Assembly: GCA_017442765.1 (NCBI GenBank)
Contig: JAFRZC010000166.1
Location: 1-22,186 of the forward strand
From: Prevotella sp.
GTDB lineage: Bacteria; Bacteroidota; Bacteroidia; Bacteroidales; Bacteroidaceae
DNA: 22,186 nucleotides
Reading direction: 5' to 3'
The notes beneath the pieces are model-generated. The model saw nothing but the letters and a program-made list of their open reading frames with translations. It had not been told where the DNA came from and searched no databases. The position numbers and the translations under genes were made by a program. Numbering within the stretch: position 1 is the first letter of the stretch; each line of letters begins with the position of its first letter. Below, one piece after another: positions 10,465-19,333 of the stretch.

Positions 10465-10496
10465 CAAAAATACGCATTTCCGCCGTAACAGCCAAA
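10465..10496 (-). promoter_or_regulatory. Promoter of the guaB operon
   Basis: The minus strand has TTTG (10496-10493), exactly 20 bp, then TATTTTTG (10472-10465), an almost ideal Bacteroidetes promoter. The implied leader is about 35 bases. It lies just downstream of the repeat module at 10537-10944. Confidence 0.88.
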
Positions 10497-10536
10497 CATT
10501 TTAGGTGTTTTTCACGAATTTAGGGCGAAACTTAAA

Positions 10537-10576
10537 ATGTTAAAAACAGGAGGCCGCCGGACGAGGATTTTAACAT
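10537..10576. repeat. ATGTTAAAA/TTTTAACAT hairpin, copy a
   Basis: Perfect 9-bp arms ATGTTAAAA (10537-10545) and TTTTAACAT (10568-10576) enclose a 22-nt GC-rich spacer. This is one of four hairpins in the window with the same arm sequence. It closes the guaB-proximal end of the repeat module in the 10428-10961 gap. Confidence 0.8.
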
Positions 10577-10711
10577 CCAGAATCGCACGAAAACCATGCG
10601 GTGGCGTCGCAGTCCACCTGCGTCGGGAAAGGCCCCTGTGAAGAAGATTTTTATCTCCTTGATTTTCAGCTCGTTCAATGACACCTTCCTGCCCCTGTCC
10701 CACCTCTTGTC

Positions 10712-10822
10712 TGCGAAAGATATATGTTTCACCTCCTAAATCACGGTCTTTCGCATGGTGAAACACGGTCTTTCGCCATGCGGAACATATATCTCTCGGA
10801 AGCGAGACATATATCTTTCGCA
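10712..10822 (-). repeat. 111-bp MITE-like array of five 22-bp units (copy A)
   Basis: Read on the minus strand, five degenerate units of 22, 23, 22, 23 and 21 bp follow one another. Units 1, 2 and 5 have TATAT cores; units 3 and 4 share the 13-bp word GCGAAAGACCGTG. The ends are 19-bp inverted repeats with one mismatch (TGCGAAAGATATATGTCTC at one end). By hand alignment about 95 of 111 positions match 19334-19443, in inverted orientation. No transposase or reading frame accompanies it. The flanks 10577-10711 and 10823-10876 show no gene. Confidence 0.85.
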
Positions 10823-10876
10823 AAACAACGGATGGCCTACGGTCGCCAAAAGGGTGTTTTCATGCCCCCAAAGGAC

Positions 10877-10917
10877 AAAAAAGAAAATGTTAAAACACAA
10901 ATCGCGTTTTAACATTT
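10877..10917 (-). terminator. Terminator of recQ; ATGTTAAAA hairpin, copy b
   Basis: On the minus strand AAATGTTAAAAC (10917-10906) pairs perfectly over 12 bp with GTTTTAACATTT (10896-10885) around a 9-nt loop and is followed by TCTTTTTT. It lies 44 bases after the recQ stop, so it should end the clpP-clpX-recQ transcript. It also belongs to the four-member hairpin family bracketing the 22-bp arrays. Confidence 0.8.
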
Positions 10918-10922
10918 CAACT

Positions 10923-10944
10923 GCCGAAAGGTATATCACTCGGC
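10923..10944. repeat. Isolated 22-bp palindromic unit
   Basis: A single 22-bp unit with perfect 5-bp arms GCCGA/TCGGC around a TATAT core lies 5 bases outside hairpin b. The counterpart at 19555-19576 has the same length and position relative to hairpin d. Confidence 0.7.
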
Positions 10945-10961
10945 TCGGATTTAACATTTTT

Positions 10962-13139
<2,178 letters not shown>

Positions 13140-13143
13140 AGTT

Positions 13144-14364
13144 TCATGCGCTTTGTAAACGAGCCTTGTCGAGCTGCGACTTTGCGTATTCAAGCGTCAC
13201 GGTAAACGTGCGCTTGCCGGAAGAGGGTATCTCAAACATGACATCCATCATGACCGCCTCGACGATGGAGCGCAGTCCGCGCGCACCGAGCTTGTAGGCT
13301 ACGGCCTTATCGACGATATAGTCGAGTGCGTCGTCGGCGAAGGTGAGCTTGATGCCGTCCATCTTGAGGAGTTTCTCATACTGTCTGACAATGGAGTTCT
13401 TGGGCTCGCGGAGGATGCGGTGCAGGGCCTCGCGGTCGAGCGGATTCAGATAGGTAAGCACAGGCAGGCGGCCGATAATCTCAGGTATCAGCCCGAACGA
13501 CTTGAGGTCTTGCGGCTGCACATACTGCATGAGGTTGTCGCGGTCGATGTGCTGCATGTCTTTAATGGAGTTGAACCCCATCACATGGGTGTTCACGCGC
13601 TGGGCAATCTTGCCCTCGATGCCGTCGAAGGCTCCACCGCAGATGAAGAGGATGTTGCGTGTATCTACATGGATGTATTCCTGGTCGGGATGCTTGCGTC
13701 CGCCCTGCGGGGGAACGTTGACGATGGTGCCCTCAAGCAGCTTGAGCAGTCCCTGCTGCACGCCCTCGCCGCTCACGTCGCGGGTGATGGAGGGATTGTC
13801 GCTCTTGCGGGCAATCTTGTCGATCTCGTCGATGAAGACGATGCCGCGCTGCGTGGCCTCCACATTGTAGTCGGCCACCTGCAACAGGCGCGAGAGAATG
13901 CTCTCCACGTCCTCGCCCACATAGCCGGCCTCGGTGAATACGGTAGCATCGACGATGGTGAAGGGCACGTCGAGCATCCGGGCAATGGTGCGGGCAAGCA
14001 ACGTCTTGCCCGTACCCGTCGGACCGACCATGACGATGTTCGACTTCTCTATCTCCACACCGTCGGGGTCGTCGGGTTGTTGCAGTCGTTTATAATGGTT
14101 ATAGACCGCTACTGAGAGATAGCGTTTGGCATTGTCCTGACCGATGACATACTGGTCGAGGTAGGCCTTTATCTCCTTGGGCTTGGGTACCGATTTCGGT
14201 TTGAATTTCTCGCCCGACGGTTTAGTTGTCGCGGCCAGATTCTCCTGCACAATCTGATAGGCCTGACGGGCACAATCCTCGCAGATAAAGCCGTCCACAC
14301 CCGTAATCAGCAGCTTCACCTCCCGCTCTGTTCTCCCGCAAAAGCTACACGTCTTCTTAGCCAT
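13144..14364 (-). CDS. clpX: ATP-dependent Clp protease ATP-binding subunit ClpX
   Basis: ClpX unfolds proteins and feeds them to ClpP. From the ATG at 14364 the protein is 406 residues ([11 protein letters not shown]); an ATG three codons earlier (14373) is possible. The N-terminal zinc domain has C6, C9, C28 and C31. The AAA+ core shows Walker A GPTGTGKT (114-121), the pore loop GYVG (147-150), Walker B IVFIDEID (175-182), the RKH loop (223-225) and sensor 2 GARGLRS (360-366). The ClpP-docking IGF loop appears as MGF (262-264). The start overlaps the clpP stop by 8 bases, so translation is probably coupled and subunit supply matched. Confidence 0.97.
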   Translation of the reverse strand: MAKKTCSFCGRTEREVKLLITGVDGFICEDCARQAYQIVQENLAATTKPSGEKFKPKSVPKPKEIKAYLDQYVIGQDNAKRYLSVAVYNHYKRLQQPDDPDGVEIEKSNIVMVGPTGTGKTLLARTIARMLDVPFTIVDATVFTEAGYVGEDVESILSRLLQVADYNVEATQRGIVFIDEIDKIARKSDNPSITRDVSGEGVQQGLLKLLEGTIVNVPPQGGRKHPDQEYIHVDTRNILFICGGAFDGIEGKIAQRVNTHVMGFNSIKDMQHIDRDNLMQYVQPQDLKSFGLIPEIIGRLPVLTYLNPLDREALHRILREPKNSIVRQYEKLLKMDGIKLTFADDALDYIVDKAVAYKLGARGLRSIVEAVMMDVMFEIPSSGKRTFTVTLEYAKSQLDKARLQSA

Positions 14365-15034
14365 TCTTCTCATTTTTACGATTGAGCACTGCGTCTATCA
14401 TACCATATTCCTTGGCTTCCTCGGCATTCATCCAATAGTTGCGGTCGCTGTCCTGCCACACTTTCTCGAAGGGAGTGTGGGAGTGCTCACTGATGATGGT
14501 ATAGAGTTCTTTCTTGTATTTCTGTATCTCCTTGGCCTCAATCTCGATGTCGCTGGCCTGCCCCTGCACGCCTCCGAGCGGCTGGTGTATCATGACGCGA
14601 CTGTGAGGCAACGCCTGGCGCTTGCCCTCGGTACCGGCCACGAGCAGCACGGCGGCCATCGATGCGGCCATGCCGGTGCAGATGGTATTGATGTCGTTGG
14701 AGACGAACTGCATGGTGTCGTAGATGGCCAGTCCAGCCGTGACGCTTCCGCCCGGGGAGTTCAGGTAGATGGAGATGTCGCGGTCGGGATCCACCGACTG
14801 CAGGAACAGCAGCTGTGCCTGAATGACGTTGGCCGTATAGTCGTCTATTTCTGTACCGAGGAAGATGATGTTCTCGCGCATGAGCCGCGAGAAAACGTCC
14901 ATCTGCGTGACGTTGAGCTGTCGCTCCTCAAGAATATAGGGGTTCATGTAACTGGCTTGCGTTTTCATCACGTCGTCGAAGACCATGCTGTCTATACCCA
15001 TGTGGCGGGTAGCGTACTTTCTAAATTCTTTCAT
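14357..15034 (-). CDS. clpP: ATP-dependent Clp protease proteolytic subunit ClpP
   Basis: ClpP forms the barrel-shaped serine protease core that partners ClpX. The 225-residue protein carries the catalytic triad: Ser125 in GMAASMAA, His150 in SRVMIHQP, and Asp197 in DSDRNYW. The oxyanion strand [14 protein letters not shown] (93-106) is intact. The N-terminus is about 25 residues longer than the mature E. coli enzyme, so a short propeptide is likely. It has its own promoter (15098-15127) with a leader of about 63 bases and lies just downstream of tig, the common tig-clpP-clpX order. Confidence 0.97.
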   Translation of the reverse strand: MKEFRKYATRHMGIDSMVFDDVMKTQASYMNPYILEERQLNVTQMDVFSRLMRENIIFLGTEIDDYTANVIQAQLLFLQSVDPDRDISIYLNSPGGSVTAGLAIYDTMQFVSNDINTICTGMAASMAAVLLVAGTEGKRQALPHSRVMIHQPLGGVQGQASDIEIEAKEIQKYKKELYTIISEHSHTPFEKVWQDSDRNYWMNAEEAKEYGMIDAVLNRKNEKNG

Positions 15035-15097
15035 TTTTACCTCTTTCTTTATTGATTTTCTGATACAAGAAAAGCGGTCACCCGTCTTTTCGTTCTA

Positions 15098-15127
15098 CAA
15101 AGATACGAAAAAAACGGATAACCGCAA
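15098..15127 (-). promoter_or_regulatory. Promoter of clpP-clpX-recQ
   Basis: The minus strand has TTG (15127-15125), a 19-bp spacer, then TATCTTTG (15105-15098). No hairpin terminator is visible between tig and this site, so read-through from tig is also possible. Confidence 0.75.
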
Positions 15128-15163
15128 GTATTTGTTGACTATTTTTTTCTTAAAAAACGTTAT

Positions 15164-16525
15164 TTAGCCGCGCATCATGGCATTGAACTCGTCGAGCGTA
15201 ACCTCTTTCTCGTTCAGTTTCACGGCTTTCTTGAGTGCCTCGCGCAGCTTATTCTCGATGGCGCGGTCAACGAAGCCGTCGATGTTCTCGCGCTTCTTGA
15301 GCAGGTCGTTGGCGTAGTTCTCAAGATACTCTGTCGGCACGTTGCTCATGCCATACTGTGCGAACTGCGTACGTGCGCTCTCGATGGCCACGGCTTTCAC
15401 GTCGCCGTCCTCGAGCTTCACGTTGTGGGCAGCCACGAGCTGCTCCTTGGCCAGATGCCAGGTGAGCTCTTTGATGGAACCTTCGTAGTTTTTCTCCACA
15501 TAGTCCATGCCCTTGTCCTCATTGGCACGGAGCATGACACGCTTCAGAATCTCGTCGGGCCATGTGAGCTTACCGATTTTCTTCTCCACGTATGCGCGAA
15601 CGTCGAGCATAAACTTGTAGTCGCTGTTCTGCTGCAGCTGCGGACGAATCTCGTCGGCGATGCGACTGCGGAACTCCTCTTCGCTCTTCACCGTGCCCTC
15701 GCCATAGATCTGGTCGAACAGCTCCTGGTCGATGGCGTGCTTCTTGTAGCGGCTGATCTCGGTAATCTGATAGCTGAAGTCGCCCTCGTGCTGGGCAATC
15801 TCCTCTTTCTTTATCTTGAGCAGCGAGCTGACCTCGGCATCGTTCTCCGGATAGGCCTTGCGGGGGTTGAACGTGATAATGTCGCCCAGCTTGGCACCGT
15901 CGAAGTGAGCCTTTTCCTCATCCACCTTAATATATTGTGGCATGAGCACCACGTCGGAGAGCGTGATGCCGCCCTCGAGCGTGTTGCCCTCGGCATCGAG
16001 CTCACGCAGGTCGCCCTTCAACATGTCGCGCTCCTCGGGGTTATACTCCTCGGCCTTCTCGTAGCTGCCGGCACGCGAGGCATACATGTCGGCCTGTTGG
16101 TCGATCAGCTGGTCATCGACCTTGATGGTGTAATAGTCAATCTTGTTCTTGCCGTTCAGCTCAATCTTGAACTCGGGAGCCACGGCAATGTCGAAGACGA
16201 ACGAGTAGGGTCCCTCCTTCGAGAGGTCCACCTCCACCTGCTTCTCCGAGGGCAGGGGCTCGCCGAGCATCTTGATGTCGTTGTCCTTTATGTATTTATA
16301 AAGCTCTTCGCTCACCACGCGGTTCACGGCATCCATCTTGGCCGACAGGCCATACTGCCGTTTCACCAGCGACAGGGGCACCATGCCCGGGCGGAAGCCG
16401 GGGAAGTTGGCACGCTTGCGATAGTCCTTCAGCATTTTGTCCACATTGTCCTTGAAGTCTGCTTCTTCTACCGTGATGGTCATCAGGCCATTCACCTTGT
16501 CAGGGTTCTCAAAAGAAATATTCAT
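15164..16525 (-). CDS. tig: Trigger factor (ribosome-associated chaperone)
   Basis: Trigger factor binds the ribosome exit tunnel and shields nascent chains. The 453-residue protein has an N-terminal ribosome-binding domain with the signature GFRPGMVP (43-50). The central region (about 150-250), where a FKBP-like isomerase domain is found in many species, is present in length but divergent. The C-terminal helical arms (about 260-450) end LNEKEVTLDEFNAMMRG. The start ATG at 16525 gives the standard MNISFENPDKVNG N-terminus, and a -7-like TAATTTTG lies about 30 bases upstream. It is followed by clpP and clpX, so folding and degradation of new proteins are encoded together. Confidence 0.95.
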   Translation of the reverse strand: MNISFENPDKVNGLMTITVEEADFKDNVDKMLKDYRKRANFPGFRPGMVPLSLVKRQYGLSAKMDAVNRVVSEELYKYIKDNDIKMLGEPLPSEKQVEVDLSKEGPYSFVFDIAVAPEFKIELNGKNKIDYYTIKVDDQLIDQQADMYASRAGSYEKAEEYNPEERDMLKGDLRELDAEGNTLEGGITLSDVVLMPQYIKVDEEKAHFDGAKLGDIITFNPRKAYPENDAEVSSLLKIKKEEIAQHEGDFSYQITEISRYKKHAIDQELFDQIYGEGTVKSEEEFRSRIADEIRPQLQQNSDYKFMLDVRAYVEKKIGKLTWPDEILKRVMLRANEDKGMDYVEKNYEGSIKELTWHLAKEQLVAAHNVKLEDGDVKAVAIESARTQFAQYGMSNVPTEYLENYANDLLKKRENIDGFVDRAIENKLREALKKAVKLNEKEVTLDEFNAMMRG

Positions 16526-16553
16526 CTTAATACTAATTTTTAATTTCGGGCTG

Positions 16554-16561
16554 CAAAATTA
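16554..16561 (-). promoter_or_regulatory. Probable -7 element of the tig promoter
   Basis: TAATTTTG on the minus strand fits TAnnTTTG and lies 28 bases before the tig ATG. No good TTTG is found at the expected distance, so support is only partial. Confidence 0.5.
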
Positions 16562-16610
16562 CACATTTTTTGCCGAACCACCTAATCTTCGTCCACAATT
16601 ATTTGATTTT

Positions 16611-16660
16611 TTTACCAATAAAACGGTAAAGCGTGTGCCGCTTTATTGGGGTTTACCGTT
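16611..16660 (-). terminator. Interleaved inverted repeats after lptB; possible terminator or attenuator
   Basis: The stretch contains several mutually exclusive stems. AAAGCG/CGCTTT (16628-16633 with 16639-16644) has a 5-nt loop. AACGGTAAA (16622-16630) can pair with TTTACCGTT (16652-16660), and CCAATAAA (16615-16622) with TTTATTGG (16642-16649). The lptB stop codon lies at the edge. In the lptB direction the central hairpin is followed by ACCGTTTTATTGG, a weak T-rich stretch. Confidence 0.45.
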
Positions 16661-17483
16661 ATCCTTTGGCGGCTTCCTGCTCTTTGCGGCGGCGTTCCTC
16701 GTCGATGAGCTGGAAGTCTTTCTTGCGGAGCACGAATGAGTTGGTGAGGTATTTCTCGCGCACCACGTCGTTGGCGGCCAGCTCCTCGGGCGAGCCGTGG
16801 AAGAGGATGCGGCCCTCGAAGAGCAGATAGGCGCGGTCGGTGATGCAGAGCGTGTCCTCCACATTGTGGTCGGTGATGAGGATGCCGATGTTGCGGTATT
16901 TCAACTGCCATACCACATACTGGATATCCTCAACGGCAATGGGGTCAACGCCGGCGAAGGGCTCGTCGAGCATGATGAACTTCGGCTCGATGGCCAGGCA
17001 ACGGGCTATCTCGGTGCGTCGGCGCTCACCGCCGGAGAGGCGGTCGCCGAGGTTCTTGCGCACATGGCCGAGGTTGAACTCCTGTATCAGGCTCTCCAAT
17101 TTCTCCAACTGATACTGGCGGGGCTTGCCGGTCATCTCCAGAACAGCCATGATATTATCCTCTACGCTCAGCTTGCGGAACACAGAAGCCTCCTGCGGCA
17201 GGTAGCCGATACCTGCGCGGGCACGCTTATAAACAGGGTATGAGGTGATGTCCTTGCCGTCGAGATACACCTTTCCGGCATTGGGAATCACCAGACCCGT
17301 GGTCATGTAGAACGAGGTGGTCTTGCCTGCGCCGTTAGGTCCGAGCAGACCTACAATCTCGCCCTGCCGGACGTTGATTGACACACCGTCGGCCACCGTG
17401 CGCTTGCCGTAGATCTTCACCAGCCCCTCGGTGCGAAGCTCCACACCGCCGGACTGAATGTTTTGCTGTTCTTCGTTTGCCAT
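16659..17483 (-). CDS. lptB: LPS export ABC transporter ATP-binding protein LptB
   Basis: LptB powers extraction of LPS from the inner membrane for transport along the Lpt bridge. The ATG at 17483 gives 274 residues ([10 protein letters not shown]...). The longer frame to 17537 runs through the promoter and tandem repeats and is rejected. Motifs are Walker A GPNGAGKT (48-55), Q-loop LPQEASVF (95-102), signature LSGGERRR (149-156), Walker B FIMLDEP (169-175) and H206 in ITDHNVED. The sequence [18 protein letters not shown] is typical of LptB. A charged C-terminal extension (about 250-274) is present. The gene diverges from mlaE, with a -7 element only 7 bases before the start codon. Confidence 0.95.
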   Translation of the reverse strand: MANEEQQNIQSGGVELRTEGLVKIYGKRTVADGVSINVRQGEIVGLLGPNGAGKTTSFYMTTGLVIPNAGKVYLDGKDITSYPVYKRARAGIGYLPQEASVFRKLSVEDNIMAVLEMTGKPRQYQLEKLESLIQEFNLGHVRKNLGDRLSGGERRRTEIARCLAIEPKFIMLDEPFAGVDPIAVEDIQYVVWQLKYRNIGILITDHNVEDTLCITDRAYLLFEGRILFHGSPEELAANDVVREKYLTNSFVLRKKDFQLIDEERRRKEQEAAKG

Positions 17484-17490
17484 TGCGCGG

Positions 17491-17498
17491 CAAAGGTA
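17491..17498 (-). promoter_or_regulatory. -7 element of the lptB promoter
   Basis: TACCTTTG on the minus strand ends 7 bases before the lptB ATG, so the mRNA leader should be only a few bases. It lies in the left arm of a 15-bp perfect inverted repeat (17490-17504 with 17555-17569). The -33 region is a T-run on the minus strand rather than a clear TTTG. Confidence 0.7.
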
Positions 17499-17521
17499 CG
17501 AAAAAAATATGAATTGAAAAA

Positions 17522-17556
17522 AATTATCAATTATCAATTATCAATTATCAATTATT
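17522..17556. repeat. Heptamer tandem repeat AATTATC, four copies plus a variant
   Basis: Four exact AATTATC units (17522-17549) are followed by AATTATT. The repeat fills the space between the divergent -7 elements of lptB and mlaE and covers the expected -33 position of mlaE. Confidence 0.9.
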
Positions 17557-17560
17557 TTCG

Positions 17561-17568
17561 TACCTTTG
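17561..17568 (+). promoter_or_regulatory. -7 element of the mlaE promoter
   Basis: TACCTTTG ends 7 bases before the mlaE ATG, the mirror image of the lptB promoter. The -33 position falls inside the AATTATC repeat, so promoter spacing would depend on repeat number. Confidence 0.7.
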
Positions 17569-17575
17569 CAGCGGC

Positions 17576-18325
17576 ATGTTCAATATTAGGAAACACCTGA
17601 CGGCCTTTGGCCGGTATCTGCTGCTCATGGGGCGGACGTTCGCATGGCCCGAGCGGTTCCGCATGTTCTGGAAGAACTATGTGCGCGAGATGACGCAGCT
17701 GGGCATCAACTCCATCCCCATCGTGCTGCTCATCTCGTTCGGCTTCGGTGCCATCATCTGCATCCAGATGAAGCTCAACATACAAAGTCCCATTATGCCA
17801 AGATGGACTGCGGGCTATACCACCCGCGAAATCATGCTGCTCGAGTTCTCCTCTTCCATCATGTGCCTCATCCTCGCAGGAAAGGTGGGGTCGAACATTG
17901 CCTCGGAGATTGGCTTCATGCGTATTTCACAGCAGATCGACGCGCTCGACATCATGGGGGTGAACTCGGCCAACTACATCATCCTGCCCAAAGTCATGGG
18001 CTTCATCACCATCATGCCCCTGCTCGTCATTTTCTCCACCGCCAACGGTATTGTCGGTGCCTACTCGACGGCTTACATCGGCAACATCATCTCTCCCGAG
18101 GACCTGACGGCGGGGCTGCTCCACGACTTCAACCCCTGGTTTTTCTGGATGAGTATGATCAAGAGCCTCTTCTTCGCCTTCATCATCGCCAGCGTCTCGT
18201 CGTACTACGGCTATACCGTCAGGGGCGGAGCCGTCGAGGTGGGCGAGGCCGCCACCGCCGCCGTGGTCAACAGTTCCATCCTCACCCTCTTCTCCAACGT
18301 ATTCCTCACGCAGCTGCTGTCTTAG
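17576..18325 (+). CDS. mlaE: MlaE-family ABC transporter permease
   Basis: MlaE is the inner-membrane permease of the MCE-type phospholipid transporter that maintains outer membrane lipid asymmetry. The 249-residue protein has about five hydrophobic segments (near 46-66, 86-105, 135-165, 188-212 and 228-247). Family features visible include REIMLLEFSSSIMCLILAGKVGSNIASEIGFM, with the conserved Ala-Gly-Lys-Val-Gly, QQIDALDIMGVN, and a C-terminal GAVEVGEAATAAVVNSSI. It starts at the ATG just after a -7 element and is followed 50 bases later by the partner ATPase. No substrate-binding MlaD/MCE gene follows in this window. Confidence 0.95.
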   Translation: MFNIRKHLTAFGRYLLLMGRTFAWPERFRMFWKNYVREMTQLGINSIPIVLLISFGFGAIICIQMKLNIQSPIMPRWTAGYTTREIMLLEFSSSIMCLILAGKVGSNIASEIGFMRISQQIDALDIMGVNSANYIILPKVMGFITIMPLLVIFSTANGIVGAYSTAYIGNIISPEDLTAGLLHDFNPWFFWMSMIKSLFFAFIIASVSSYYGYTVRGGAVEVGEAATAAVVNSSILTLFSNVFLTQLLS

Positions 18326-18354
18326 CCTCCTAAATTAGGGGGTGGGGCTTAACC
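18326..18354 (+). repeat. CCTCC-TAAATTA-GGGGG...GGGGCTT dispersed element
   Basis: Immediately after the mlaE stop, CCTCC and GGGGG flank TAAATTA, followed by TGGGGCTTAACC. A close relative lies at 19203-19238 and a looser one at 22030-22062, all on the same strand. It fills most of the mlaE-mlaF gap. Confidence 0.6.
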
Positions 18355-18375
18355 TTAAAGAAATAAAAGGGGCAT

Positions 18376-19143
18376 ATGATCGAAGTAAAAAATCTCTACA
18401 AATCGTTTGAAGACAAGGAAGTGCTTCACGACATCAACGCCACTTTCGCGGACGGCAAGACCAATCTCATCATCGGACAGTCGGGCTCGGGAAAGACCGT
18501 GCTGATGAAAAACCTTGTCGGACTGCTGCAACCCACCAGCGGCGAAGTGCTCTACGACGGCCGCGACTTCGTGCAGATGTCGAAAGACGAGCAGGTCGCC
18601 ATGCGCCGCGAGATGGGCATGATTTTCCAAAGCTCAGCACTTTTCGACTCGCTGACGGTATTGGAGAACGTCATGTTCCCGCTTGATATGTTCTCCAACA
18701 AGAGCTATCGTGAGCGGCGCAACAGAGCCATCGAGTGTCTGGAACGCGTGAACCTGCACGACATCGAGAAGAAATACCCCGCCGAGATCTCCGGCGGCAT
18801 GCAGAAGCGCGTGGCCATCGCACGTGCCATCGTGCTCAATCCCAAATATCTCTTCTGCGACGAGCCGAACTCCGGCCTCGACCCCAAGACCTCGCTCATT
18901 ATTGACGACCTGCTCTCCGGCATTACCCACGACCTCGGCATCACCACCATCATCAATACCCACGACATGAACTCCGTCATGGGTATCGGCGAGAGCATCA
19001 TCTTCATCTACAAAGGACATATCGAATGGCACGGCACCTCCGCCGAGGTCGTCTCCTCAAACAACCAGCGCCTCAACGACCTCGTCTTCGCCTCAGACCT
19101 CTTCAAGAAAGTGAGAGACGACCTCACCCGGCAACACGACTGA
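18376..19143 (+). CDS. mlaF: MlaF-family ABC transporter ATP-binding protein
   Basis: This ATPase drives the MlaE permease in phospholipid transport at the inner membrane. The 255-residue protein has Walker A GQSGSGKT (34-41), Q85 in FQSSALFD, signature ISGGMQKR (138-145), Walker B YLFCDEPNSGLDP (158-170) and H196 in NTHDMNSV. The sequences FQSSALFDSLTVLENV and ISGGMQKRVAIARAI are characteristic of the MlaF/Ttg2A group. It is co-oriented with mlaE and probably co-transcribed. It ends before the repeat-rich gap 19144-19715. A hairpin (19159-19197) lies 15 bases after the stop but lacks a T-run. Confidence 0.95.
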   Translation: MIEVKNLYKSFEDKEVLHDINATFADGKTNLIIGQSGSGKTVLMKNLVGLLQPTSGEVLYDGRDFVQMSKDEQVAMRREMGMIFQSSALFDSLTVLENVMFPLDMFSNKSYRERRNRAIECLERVNLHDIEKKYPAEISGGMQKRVAIARAIVLNPKYLFCDEPNSGLDPKTSLIIDDLLSGITHDLGITTIINTHDMNSVMGIGESIIFIYKGHIEWHGTSAEVVSSNNQRLNDLVFASDLFKKVRDDLTRQHD

Positions 19144-19158
19144 CCGCCACGCCGCGAA

Positions 19159-19197
19159 ATGTTAAAATTCTCACTTTTCCAACCAGAATTTTAACAT
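19159..19197. repeat. ATGTTAAAA hairpin, copy c
   Basis: Perfect 13-bp arms ATGTTAAAATTCT (19159-19171) and AGAATTTTAACAT (19185-19197) enclose a 13-nt loop. It starts 15 bases after the mlaF stop and may end or protect that mRNA, although no T-run follows. Confidence 0.8.
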
Positions 19198-19202
19198 GCC
19201 TG

Positions 19203-19238
19203 AGCCCTCTAAATTTGGAGGGTGGGGGCTTAGCCCAC
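19203..19238 (+). repeat. CCCTC-TAAATTTG-GAGGG...GGGGGCTT dispersed element
   Basis: CCCTC and GAGGG form a short stem around TAAATTTG, followed by GGTGGG...CCCACC, a second short stem around GGCTTAG. It closely matches the element at 18326-18354 in sequence and orientation. Confidence 0.6.
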
Positions 19239-19268
19239 CGGCATCAAGATATACGCTCACAGCGAACC

Positions 19269-19303
19269 GTTTGTATGTTGCTGTGTCACAGCAACATACA
19301 AAC
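19269..19303. repeat. 35-nt perfect palindrome
   Basis: GTTTGTATGTTGCTGTG (19269-19285) and its exact reverse complement (19287-19303) are separated by one base. No T-run follows, so it is not a typical terminator. It lies inside the repeat module downstream of mlaF. Confidence 0.9.
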
Positions 19304-19333
19304 TCCCTCTTCCGTCTTTCATCCCTCATCCGT

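Noticed and set aside
10712..10822. Insertion sequence remnant
   Set aside because: Terminal inverted repeats exist, but there is no transposase fragment and the interior is periodic; MITE-like repeat is as far as the sequence supports.
10512..10823. 103-residue minus-strand frame in the guaB upstream gap
   Set aside because: It runs through hairpin a, the 111-bp array and into the guaB promoter side, has no ribosome binding context, and no recognisable domain.
10736..10957. Reading frame whose peptide (REIYVPHGERPCF) resembles one from 19196-19426 (QEIYVSGGERPCF), suggesting a small conserved protein
   Set aside because: The similarity follows from the shared DNA repeat. Comparing codons over the shared part, about nine differ in meaning and only two are silent, and one copy has a stop where the other has Trp. 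This is the pattern of noncoding DNA.
17484..17537. Longer lptB start giving an extra N-terminus with a hydrophobic stretch
   Set aside because: The extension crosses the -7 element and the AATTATC repeats, so it would not be transcribed.
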